A DNA stretch of 6,132 bases from Clostridiales bacterium (GTDB lineage Bacteria; Bacillota; Clostridia; Lachnospirales; WRAX01): NCBI GenBank assembly GCA_031262335.1, contig JAISHX010000058.1:1-6132 (forward strand), written 5' to 3'. Made by a program: the position numbers and the translations under genes. Numbering within the stretch: position 1 is the first letter of the stretch; each line of letters begins with the position of its first letter. This document shows, piece after piece, positions 1 through 5,265 of this stretch. Below the pieces are notes generated by a model. It made no database searches. It worked only from the letters and a program-made list of their open reading frames with translations, and was not told where the DNA came from.

Positions 1-782
1 CAAAGCGTAAAATGGTGCGGAGTGACTTCCGCCGTGACGGGCAAACCGAGCTTTTGCGCGGTTTCTACCGCAAAAACTCCGCCCGCCGTGCTTATATGAC
101 AAATATGCAGTCTTATTCCAGCCGCTTTTGCAAGAATAATATCACGCGCAATAATCACATCTTCCGAATCGTTTGAAATTCCGGCAAGTCCGAGAAGTTC
201 CGCCGCAGTCCCCGCGTTCATCTGTCCTGTTCCCGCCAAAGATGCGTCCTCACAATGCGAAAACACAGGCAAATCGAACATTGACGCATACTTCATTGCC
301 GATTTCAAAACTGCCGCGTTTGCAACGCTCTTGCCGTCCTCGCTTAAAGCACACGCGCCTGCTTTTGCCATTCCTGCAATGTTGGCAAGTTCTGTACCGT
401 TTTGCCCTTTTGTTACCGCACCTATCGGAAAAACATTTACTTTTGCCTCTCTTGAAGAAATAAGCCTAACATACTCAACAAGAATTTCATTATCCACAAC
501 AGGATTTGTGTTCGGCATACAACATACAGAAGTAAAACCACCTGCCGCAGCCGCCTCCGTACCCGTTCGGATAGTTTCTTTATGCAAAAATCCGGGTTCA
601 CGCAAATGCGTATGCAAGTCAATTAACCCGGGAACTACCCACAAACCATCAGCGTCAACAGTTTCGTATTGAGATGTGCCGTCATAATCGGCAATAATTC
701 CGTCTCGAATAAAAATGTCACCTATTTCATCACGGTTATTTTTAGGGTCAAGTATTCTGCCGTTTTTTATAAGTATATTCAT
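1..782 (-). CDS. pyrC: Dihydroorotase, class I (partial, C-terminus beyond the left edge)
   Basis: Cytosolic zinc enzyme that interconverts N-carbamoyl-aspartate and dihydroorotate, the third step of de novo pyrimidine synthesis. Translating the minus strand from the ATG at 782 gives 260 residues with no stop. Visible motifs, numbered from that ATG: the metal-binding DLHTHLREPG (His57, His59, substrate-binding Arg61), MPNTNP (Asn91), SEDGK with the metal-bridging Asp149, SHCED (His176), HICHIST (His229) and EVTPHHFTL at the edge. In the class I family the metal ligands correspond to two His, a bridging Asp and two further His, and all are present. The remaining part, which should hold the catalytic Asp of the DHAPH-type motif, is missing because the window ends; class I enzymes are usually about 420-430 residues. 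The start overlaps the pyrB stop as ATGA, so translation is probably coupled. A GGGGGG run at 790-795 lies 7 bases before the ATG. Assignment is very secure. Confidence 0.96.
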   Translation of the reverse strand, partial: MNILIKNGRILDPKNNRDEIGDIFIRDGIIADYDGTSQYETVDADGLWVVPGLIDLHTHLREPGFLHKETIRTGTEAAAAGGFTSVCCMPNTNPVVDNEILVEYVRLISSREAKVNVFPIGAVTKGQNGTELANIAGMAKAGACALSEDGKSVANAAVLKSAMKYASMFDLPVFSHCEDASLAGTGQMNAGTAAELLGLAGISNDSEDVIIARDIILAKAAGIRLHICHISTAGGVFAVETAQKLGLPVTAEVTPHHFTL

Positions 783-1723
783 TCCTTTGCCCCCCTTTTT
801 AAATTTTCTGTGAGTATTTTAAGTAACGCCATTCTTACGGCAACACCGTTCTTTGCCTGTTCATAAATAACAGAGTTTGGCATGTTAATCGTATCAGCCG
901 AAAGTTCAACCCCTCTGTTGACAGGTCCGGGGTGCATAATAAGCGCGTTCGGTGCGTATTTTTCGATAACTTCTTTTGTGATTCCAAACATATCGGTGTA
1001 TTCTTCCAAGTCCGGCAAAGGAATAAAACTTTGCCGCTCTCTTTGCATACGGAGGCACATAACAACATCTGCTCCTTTTATATCGGCAATATCATACGAT
1101 ACCTTCACGCTGCCTAAATTTTCAAAGTCTTTTGAAACAAGCGTCGAAGGTGCAATGAGTTTGACATTTGCGCCTAATTCCGTAAGCCCGAAAAGATTGC
1201 TTCTTGCAACACGACTATGGTTTATATCGCCTAAAATTGCGGCGTTAAGTCCGCGAAAGCTTGAAAATTCCCGCTGCATTGTAAAAAAGTCCAGCAAAGC
1301 CTGAGTAGGATGTTCGTTAATGCCGTCTCCGCCGTTTATTACAGTTGCCGATACATTTTTTGCAAGGTATTCAGCAGCTCCCGTAAACCCATGGCGAATA
1401 ATAAACACGTCAACACCAAAAGCCTCAAGGTTTTTACCTGTATCCAAAAGCGATTCGCCTTTGTTTACACTTGATGTTGAGATGCCAAGGTCTGTGACCT
1501 TTGCGCCTAAATATTTTGCCGCTTTTGTAAATGATAATTTTGTACGAGTGCTGTTTTCATAAAAGAGTGTCGCGACAGAGATATTTTCGAGCAAACAGCT
1601 TGTTTTTTCGTTGTTATCAATTTTTTCTCTCATTTCGGCGGCTTCAGCCAAAATAAAACAAATTTCTTCCGGAGTAAGCCCGCGTATTCCGAGCAAGTCC
1701 TTTTTTAAATAGACATTTTCCAA
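779..1723 (-). CDS. pyrB: Aspartate carbamoyltransferase, catalytic chain
   Basis: Cytosolic enzyme that condenses carbamoyl phosphate with L-aspartate, the committed step of pyrimidine synthesis. With the TTG start at 1723 the product is 314 residues, close to the usual 300-310. The carbamoyl-phosphate domain has ENSTRTKLSF (Ser58-Thr59-Arg60-Thr61), SSVNKGESL (Lys88, matching the loop lysine that reaches into the neighbouring active site), Arg110 and HPTQALLD (His138). The aspartate domain has GDINHSRVARSN (165-176), CLRMQRER (223-230) and MHPGPVNRG (263-271). All key residues are intact. No pyrI regulatory-chain gene follows; pyrC does directly, so this is probably an unregulated trimer like the Bacillus enzyme. 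The frame stays open upstream to a GTG at 1810 and an ATG at 1750, but the ATG overlaps the -10 box and neither has a ribosome site, while GAGGGGG sits 8 bases before the TTG. The product is certain; the start is inferred. Confidence 0.95.
   Translation of the reverse strand: MENVYLKKDLLGIRGLTPEEICFILAEAAEMREKIDNNEKTSCLLENISVATLFYENSTRTKLSFTKAAKYLGAKVTDLGISTSSVNKGESLLDTGKNLEAFGVDVFIIRHGFTGAAEYLAKNVSATVINGGDGINEHPTQALLDFFTMQREFSSFRGLNAAILGDINHSRVARSNLFGLTELGANVKLIAPSTLVSKDFENLGSVKVSYDIADIKGADVVMCLRMQRERQSFIPLPDLEEYTDMFGITKEVIEKYAPNALIMHPGPVNRGVELSADTINMPNSVIYEQAKNGVAVRMALLKILTENLKRGAKE
790..796 (-). promoter_or_regulatory. pyrC ribosome binding site (AGGGGGG)
   Basis: On the minus strand the run AGGGGGG lies inside the last codons of pyrB, 7 bases before the pyrC ATG at 782. 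A second purine-rich piece, AAAGGA, touches the ATG and is too close to act as the main site. The pyrB stop and pyrC start share four bases (ATGA, 782-779), so terminating ribosomes can reinitiate. The all-G core pairs less perfectly with the anti-Shine-Dalgarno than GGAGG would, which fits a coupled downstream gene. Confidence 0.6.
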
Positions 1724-1731
1724 ATTTACCG

Positions 1732-1738
1732 CCCCCTC
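1732..1738 (-). promoter_or_regulatory. pyrB ribosome binding site that selects the TTG start
   Basis: Minus-strand GAGGGGG is followed by an 8-base spacer and then TTG at 1723. It is the only convincing Shine-Dalgarno sequence near any in-frame start of this gene. The ATG at 1750 is preceded by CCAAAATGTATA and the GTG at 1810 by an AT-rich stretch, neither of which has a purine core. Confidence 0.65.
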
Positions 1739-1748
1739 ATCTTCAAAC

Positions 1749-1777
1749 ATTATACATTTTGGACGCAATATTCGCAA
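1749..1777 (-). promoter_or_regulatory. Predicted sigma-A promoter of pyrBC
   Basis: On the minus strand TTGCGA (1777-1772, 4 of 6 matches to TTGACA) is followed after exactly 17 bases by a perfect TATAAT (1754-1749). Transcription would begin near 1742, leaving a leader of only about 19 bases before the TTG start. That leaves no room for the PyrR-binding attenuator found in front of many Firmicute pyr operons. Prediction only; the spacing and the fit with the translation start support it. Confidence 0.6.
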
Positions 1778-1851
1778 CCTGTTTAATGAGCAATTACTAA
1801 CAATTTTCACGAAAAATTATTTTTTATTTACAAAACGGTCATACTTTTTTA

Positions 1852-1878
1852 AATAAATCAAGTTATAATGATTTTATT
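1852..1878 (+). repeat. Imperfect inverted repeat overlapping the htrA -10 box
   Basis: AATAAATCA (1852-1860) and TGATTTTATT (1869-1878) are inverted copies except for one extra T, with a perfect 6-base core AAATCA/TGATTT separated by 8 bases. The repeat brackets the TATAAT, as an operator would. The region is very AT-rich, so a chance match is quite possible and no regulator family can be named. Confidence 0.25.
1864..1869 (+). promoter_or_regulatory. Predicted -10 box for the htrA pair
   Basis: A perfect TATAAT lies 67 bases before the first htrA start codon and would give a leader of roughly 60 bases. No good -35 box is found 16-18 bases upstream (the 17-base position reads ATACTT), which suggests either an activator-dependent promoter or a different site. 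A TTTACA at 1827-1832 is the best -35-like hexamer but has only a poor -10 (TAAATA) at the right distance. Confidence 0.4.
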
Positions 1879-1922
1879 GAATAAGAAAACAGCTGAAACA
1901 ATAAATCCAGATAAGAAAATTT

Positions 1923-1930
1923 GAGGAGGT
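1923..1930 (+). promoter_or_regulatory. Ribosome binding site of the first htrA gene
   Basis: GAGGAGGT is followed by the 6-base spacer ATAACT and then ATG at 1937. It is a near-perfect Shine-Dalgarno sequence and fixes the start codon, and with it the short cytoplasmic tail of the protein. Confidence 0.85.
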
Positions 1931-1936
1931 ATAACT

Positions 1937-3187
1937 ATGAATTATAATGAATATGAAACTTATGAGCAAACCTACGAACCGATTGTTTATGTACCGCAAA
2001 AAAAATCCGGATTCGGTAAAAAGTTCGCGGCAGTGCTTGTCGCCACAGCCGTATTCGGAGGGTCTTTAGGAGCAGGCGGAGCGGCAACAGCTTTCTTCCT
2101 TAATAATAAATATTCCAAAAATGAAACAGCCGCCAATTATTCTGAAAGTTCGGATTATAACTACGTTAAAGTCGCTAATGAAACTTTGGGCAACACAAGC
2201 GTTTCATCGGTATTTAAAAAAGTCACAAATTCTGTTGTCAGCATTAACACCGTTGCGGAAACATATACATGGTTCGGCGGCGTATCGGAATCACAAAGCG
2301 CGGGCAGCGGCATTATTTTTAAAGAGGACGATGAAAAAATTTATGTAGTAACAAACTACCATGTTATAAAAGCAGCCAACGCCGCAACAATTTCCCTTGA
2401 CGATGAAACAAATGTTGAGGCGAACTATGTAGGCGGAGATGAAGCCGCAGATATTGCCGTTATTTCAGTAAAAAAATCCGCCCTTAAAGCAGCGGGTGTT
2501 ACAAATTACAAAATTGCGAATTTTGGTGATTCTTCCGCGATTCAAGTCGGAGATGCCGTGCTTGCCGTCGGAAACGCACTCGGCGAAGGCAAAAGCGCAA
2601 CTTTAGGCATTGTAAGCATGAAAGATAAAGTTATTTCAAGTGACGGCGTTGAGCTTGAAGTTGTTCAGACAGACGCGGCAATCAACCCGGGAAATTCAGG
2701 CGGCGCACTTGTTAATTTGGCAGGGCAGGTTATTGGCATAAATTCAATAAAAATGTCCGGTGAAAGTGTTGAAGGTGTCGGATACGCAATTCCTATCAAC
2801 AATGTAAAAACAATGATTGATGAAATCATGAACGCCGGAAGCATAAGCCGTCCGTATTTGGGCATTGAAAACTTCTTTGAAGTAACCGCCGAAATGCAGG
2901 AGTATTATTCATTGCCGTCAAAAGGAATTTATGTGGGCAATGTAACCAGAAATTCAACAGCCGAAGCCGCAGGCTTGCAGGCAGGAGATATTATTACCGC
3001 AATGAATGGCAAATCTACTTTGACAGAAGCTGCTCTTATTGATATAATAGATTCAACCAACGTAGGCGAATCGGTTGAACTGACTGTTACACGCACAACC
3101 GCTACTTCTCGCCGCACTTATACATCAAAGCAGGTGAAACTTACTTCTACAATGAAAGCGTATGTATCGGATACTACAAACTTTTAA
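1937..3187 (+). CDS. htrA: HtrA-type membrane-anchored serine protease with one PDZ domain (first of a pair)
   Basis: A 416-residue extracytoplasmic protease and chaperone of the DegP/HtrA family (peptidase S1C), which degrades or refolds damaged exported proteins. Order of parts: cytoplasmic tail 1-29 with five tyrosines (3, 6, 9, 13, 18) and a basic KKSGFGKK before the membrane; one glycine-rich membrane segment about 30-55 (VFGGSLGAGG); a low-complexity linker to about 85; trypsin-like domain about 88-300; PDZ domain about 305-390 with YLGI, GIYVGNV and AAGLQAGDIITAMNG. The catalytic triad is intact: His142 in VTNYHVI, Asp172 in AADIAVI, Ser254 in NPGNSGGAL. The substrate-loop motif reads GNALGEG where many HtrA proteins have GNPLG. 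The single anchor and single PDZ domain match Firmicute HtrA proteins rather than the soluble two-PDZ DegP of Proteobacteria. A paralogue starts 70 bases downstream on the same strand, so the two are probably co-transcribed. The physiological substrate is unknown. Confidence 0.93.
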   Translation: MNYNEYETYEQTYEPIVYVPQKKSGFGKKFAAVLVATAVFGGSLGAGGAATAFFLNNKYSKNETAANYSESSDYNYVKVANETLGNTSVSSVFKKVTNSVVSINTVAETYTWFGGVSESQSAGSGIIFKEDDEKIYVVTNYHVIKAANAATISLDDETNVEANYVGGDEAADIAVISVKKSALKAAGVTNYKIANFGDSSAIQVGDAVLAVGNALGEGKSATLGIVSMKDKVISSDGVELEVVQTDAAINPGNSGGALVNLAGQVIGINSIKMSGESVEGVGYAIPINNVKTMIDEIMNAGSISRPYLGIENFFEVTAEMQEYYSLPSKGIYVGNVTRNSTAEAAGLQAGDIITAMNGKSTLTEAALIDIIDSTNVGESVELTVTRTTATSRRTYTSKQVKLTSTMKAYVSDTTNF

Positions 3188-3198
3188 TAAAACATTAA

Positions 3199-3228
3199 AG
3201 CTCACTCGTCTTTTCAGGCGAGTGAGCT
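3199..3228 (+). repeat. Intercistronic hairpin between the two htrA genes
   Basis: Perfect 10-base arms AGCTCACTCG (3199-3208) and CGAGTGAGCT (3219-3228), extended inward by a T-G wobble and a C-G pair, close on a 6-base TTTTCA loop. The following bases are AGTCACGGTT, so there is no U-tract and it is not a canonical intrinsic terminator in the direction of the genes. It may act as a partial terminator, an mRNA-stabilising 3' end for the first gene, or a DNA operator. On the opposite strand the hairpin is followed by a T-rich stretch (TTTAATGTTTTATT), but no minus-strand gene enters from that side. Confidence 0.7.
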
Positions 3229-3245
3229 AGTCACGGTTATTTGAT

Positions 3246-3251
3246 AGGAGG
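3246..3251 (+). promoter_or_regulatory. Ribosome binding site of the second htrA gene
   Basis: AGGAGG with a 6-base spacer TTAATT before the ATG at 3258. It starts 17 bases after the intercistronic hairpin, so the site should remain accessible when the hairpin is folded. No convincing separate promoter is seen in the 70-base gap between the genes. Confidence 0.85.
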
Positions 3252-3257
3252 TTAATT

Positions 3258-4808
3258 ATGGATTTTGAAGAAAAAAACGATAATCAGGAAGAGGAAGAAC
3301 GCAGTTATTTGGAAACGCCTGAAACAAGTTATTTGGAAACATCGGAAACAAGTTATTTGGAAACACCGGAAACAAGTTATTTGGAAACACCGGAAACATT
3401 TGAAAAAATTCCGGAAACAGAAGATGTTAAAGAAGCGGTTGCTGAAGAGGTTAAATATGAAGAACCGGAGCCGGAAAAAATTCCGATTTCGGAGCCTGTA
3501 ATGACGCGTACACAGTTTTATAATAACGATAAACCTTTTCCGGAGCCGGAAGTAATTGAAAATATGTATTACAGCAAAAAACGTCCGCGCAAAACGGCAA
3601 GCGGCTTTAAGACAGCTATTACTATTGTCACAATAATAAGCGTTTTTGGCGGAGTGTCATTGGGTCTTGGCATTGGTATGGGGATTCCGATTGCCCAAAA
3701 ATACATCTTAAAGCAAGAGCCTGCACAGCAGCAATCATTCAAACTTCCGCAAGTGGCATATGTTTCGCAGGCGGCTGATTTTTTGGCGACTTCAACTTCT
3801 TTTGCCGACGTTATTTCACGCGTTGAGCCAAGCGTTGTTACGATTCTGTCACGCTCGTCCGAAACATCGGCGTCAATGGACGCATTCGGTGATTTCCGTG
3901 ATTTCTTCGGCAACAGTTATGACGCGTATTCCGCGCCTACCGAAGGTGAAGGCTCCGGAATTTTATTCCACGCCGATGAACAAAATTATTATGTTGTTAC
4001 AAATAACCATGTTGTCACAGGCTCTGACGAAGTTCTTGTTTCAATAGAGGATAAAGGACCTTTTGAGGCAAAACTAATCGGCAAAAGCGCCGAGGACGAT
4101 ATTTCTGTTATTTCGATAAGCATAAAAGATGTCGCCGATGCCGGCATTGATAATGTTACGCTTGCCGTATTCGGTGATTCTGATGAAACACGCATAGGTG
4201 ATGTTGTACTTGCAATCGGCAACGCTCTCGGCGAAGGAAACACCGTAACAAACGGTATTATAAGCGCAAAAAACAAACAGGTCATTACAGAAGATGTGAC
4301 ATACCACGCAATCCAGACAAACGCGCAAATTAACAGCGGAAATTCAGGCGGACCGCTTGTCAACCTGAGCGGCGAAGTAATAGGCATAAATTCCGCAAAA
4401 TATAGTTCTGATTCATATACGTCTGTTTCTATTGAAGGAATGGGCTACGCTATACCGTCAAATCAAGTAAAAGAAATTATTGAACAGCTTATGGGTCCCA
4501 AAAAGCCGCTTTTGGGTATTGTCGGCGGCGATATTGGAGCAGAAATGGCACAGCAGTATGGGCTTCCGCAAGCAGGTGTCTTTATAAGTGAAACAACTCC
4601 AAATACTCCTGCCTCAGAAGCCGGACTTCAATACGGTGATGTTATTACATCATTCAACGGCACAACAATTTTCAAATTTGATGACTTGAAAGCAGCTCTT
4701 GCCGAATGTACACTCGGCGACACAGTTGAAATTAAATTTATCCGAAACGGAAATGAATTTAAAACTATTTCAGTTGAATTATTCCCTGTTACGGACGAAA
4801 GTTTTTAA
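3258..4808 (+). CDS. htrA: HtrA-type membrane-anchored serine protease with a long repeat-bearing cytoplasmic tail (second of a pair)
   Basis: A 516-residue paralogue of the preceding protease, also peptidase S1C, predicted to act outside the membrane. Order of parts: acidic cytoplasmic tail 1-115, rich in Glu, Pro, Ser and Thr, with four tandem 8-residue repeats at 16-47; basic KKRPRK (107-112), giving an N-in topology; one membrane segment about 118-147 (VFGGVSLGLGIGMG); linker; trypsin-like domain about 180-412; PDZ domain about 417-508 with LLGI, GVFISET and EAGLQYGDVITSFNG. The triad is intact: His251 in VTNNHVV, Asp281 in EDDISVI, Ser363 in NSGNSGGPL. It shares GNALGEG and the VNLxGxVIGINS block with its neighbour, which points to tandem duplication. 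The 100-residue length difference lies almost wholly in the tail. It is probably co-transcribed with the first gene and ends 9 bases before a strong terminator. Family assignment is secure; the role of the tail is unknown. Confidence 0.92.
   Translation: MDFEEKNDNQEEEERSYLETPETSYLETSETSYLETPETSYLETPETFEKIPETEDVKEAVAEEVKYEEPEPEKIPISEPVMTRTQFYNNDKPFPEPEVIENMYYSKKRPRKTASGFKTAITIVTIISVFGGVSLGLGIGMGIPIAQKYILKQEPAQQQSFKLPQVAYVSQAADFLATSTSFADVISRVEPSVVTILSRSSETSASMDAFGDFRDFFGNSYDAYSAPTEGEGSGILFHADEQNYYVVTNNHVVTGSDEVLVSIEDKGPFEAKLIGKSAEDDISVISISIKDVADAGIDNVTLAVFGDSDETRIGDVVLAIGNALGEGNTVTNGIISAKNKQVITEDVTYHAIQTNAQINSGNSGGPLVNLSGEVIGINSAKYSSDSYTSVSIEGMGYAIPSNQVKEIIEQLMGPKKPLLGIVGGDIGAEMAQQYGLPQAGVFISETTPNTPASEAGLQYGDVITSFNGTTIFKFDDLKAALAECTLGDTVEIKFIRNGNEFKTISVELFPVTDESF
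3303..3398 (+). repeat. Four tandem 24-base repeats inside the second htrA gene
   Basis: Four head-to-tail copies of a 24-base unit start at 3303, 3327, 3351 and 3375. Copies 3 and 4 are identical; copies 1 and 2 differ from them at one or a few positions around the Pro/Ser codon. Each encodes Ser-Tyr-Leu-Glu-Thr-(Pro or Ser)-Glu-Thr. A degenerate 21-base remnant (3399-3419, encoding FEKIPET) follows. Because the unit is a multiple of three, gain or loss of copies changes tail length without a frameshift. Confidence 0.95.
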
Positions 4809-4817
4809 AAAATTCTT

Positions 4818-4867
4818 AAAAACCTTGTTTGGAGCGTAAGTTAACTTACGCTCCAAACAAGGTTTTT
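4818..4867 (+). terminator. Perfect 50-base palindromic terminator after the htrA pair
   Basis: Two 25-base arms with no mismatch and no spacer meet between 4842 and 4843; in RNA the innermost bases would form a short loop, leaving a stem of about 23 pairs. The left arm starts with five A and the right arm ends with five T, so it can terminate in both directions. It begins 9 bases after the htrA stop codon and separates the htrA unit from the ATPase promoter at 4904. Confidence 0.88.
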
Positions 4868-4873
4868 CTACAT

Positions 4874-4901
4874 AAAAAATTTTTTTATTTTCCCTAAAAA
4901 A
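4874..4901. other. Phased A/T tracts upstream of the ATPase promoter
   Basis: A6 followed by T7 (4874-4886) and a second A6 (4896-4901) start 22 bases apart, about two helical turns, and end just before the -35 box at 4904. Such tracts can bend DNA and act as an UP element for RNA polymerase. The inference rests only on position and composition. Confidence 0.35.
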
Positions 4902-4903
4902 TA

Positions 4904-4932
4904 TAGAGAATATTCATAGAATGTGGTATAAT
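4904..4932 (+). promoter_or_regulatory. Extended -10 promoter of the V-type ATPase operon
   Basis: TAGAGA (4904-4909, 4 of 6 matches to TTGACA), a 17-base spacer and a perfect TATAAT (4927-4932) preceded by TGG, giving the extended -10 form TGnTATAAT. Transcription should start near 4939, only about 10 bases before the ATG at 4950. The ribosome site AGGTGA (4940-4945) would then lie at the very 5' end of the mRNA. Confidence 0.68.
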
Positions 4933-4949
4933 AAGATTTAGGTGAAAAT

Positions 4950-5261
4950 ATGGAAAATATAATACAAGAGTTAATACGAATAGACTCGGACGCGCAGTCG
5001 GTTGTCGCCGAAGCGGAAAAACTGAAGTCCGGTCTTGCTGAAAGGCTTGAAACTTGCCGTAATGAGTTGCAATCTCAAATGGAAACGGACGTAAAAAGCC
5101 GTATTCGGCATGAAAAAGAATCTGCGGAAAAAGAAACGGCGGAAAAAACAGCCGAATTTTTGCAGGAAAAGCAACGTAAAATTGCCGCGCTTGAAGCGGA
5201 GTATGAACAAAATAAAGACGTGTGGGCGACACGCATTTTCAGTTCCATAACAGGGCGGTGA
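4950..5261 (+). CDS. V/A-type ATPase peripheral-stalk subunit (G/H family, NtpF/AhaH-like)
   Basis: A 103-residue, highly charged protein rich in Glu, Lys, Ala and Gln that is almost entirely predicted helix. A coiled coil spans about residues 5-88 with heptad-like spacing, followed by the short tail WATRIFSSITGR. Length, composition and the aromatic-hydrophobic C-terminal tail fit the small G/H stalk subunit of bacterial and archaeal V/A-ATPases, which pairs with subunit E to form the outer stalk holding the catalytic head. Coiled coils match many proteins, so the identity leans on the neighbour, a clear subunit C gene that begins 4 bases after its stop. The ATG at 4950 follows AGGTGA with 4 bases between. 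It is the first gene after its own promoter. Confidence in a real gene is high, in the exact subunit name somewhat lower. Confidence 0.85.
   Translation: MENIIQELIRIDSDAQSVVAEAEKLKSGLAERLETCRNELQSQMETDVKSRIRHEKESAEKETAEKTAEFLQEKQRKIAALEAEYEQNKDVWATRIFSSITGR
5252..5261 (+). promoter_or_regulatory. Ribosome binding site of the subunit C gene, overlapping the upstream stop codon
   Basis: AGGGCGGTGA contains the TGA stop (5259-5261) of the preceding gene, and GGTGA lies 4 bases before the ATG at 5266. This arrangement suggests translational coupling of the two stalk subunits. Confidence 0.55.
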
Positions 5262-5265
5262 TTTT

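Noticed and set aside
173..672. Plus-strand frames across the pyrC region
   Set aside because: The minus strand encodes an unmistakable dihydroorotase over the whole interval; the plus-strand products show no domain features.
1803..1818. Small inverted repeat ATTTTC/GAAAAAT upstream of the pyrB -35 as an operator
   Set aside because: Only five bases pair without interruption and the surroundings are nearly all A and T.
1837..1843. CtsR operator upstream of htrA (GGTCATA)
   Set aside because: CtsR sites are tandem GGTCAAA-type heptads separated by three bases. Only one imperfect heptad is present.
1881..1919. Direct repeat ATAAGAAAA at 1881-1889 and 1911-1919 in the htrA leader
   Set aside because: Nine AT-rich bases repeated within an AT-rich region downstream of the predicted start site; easily chance, and no known leader element matches.
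3199..3228. CIRCE element (HrcA operator), suggested by ACTC/GAGT arms next to a stress-protease gene
   Set aside because: CIRCE is TTAGCACTC, 9 bases, GAGTGCTAA. Here the arms read AGCTCACTCG/CGAGTGAGCT, with an extra base in each arm and a 12-base gap between the ACTC and GAGT parts. The resemblance is superficial.
3303..3398. Short repeats as a CRISPR array
   Set aside because: The 24-base units are directly adjacent with no spacers and encode an in-frame peptide repeat within a protease gene.
3265..3501. Overlapping 78-codon frame inside the second htrA gene, with its own lysine/tryptophan repeats
   Set aside because: It is the +1 reading of the 24-base repeat array. The repeat carries no stop in that frame, so it stays open automatically; it has no ribosome site of its own.
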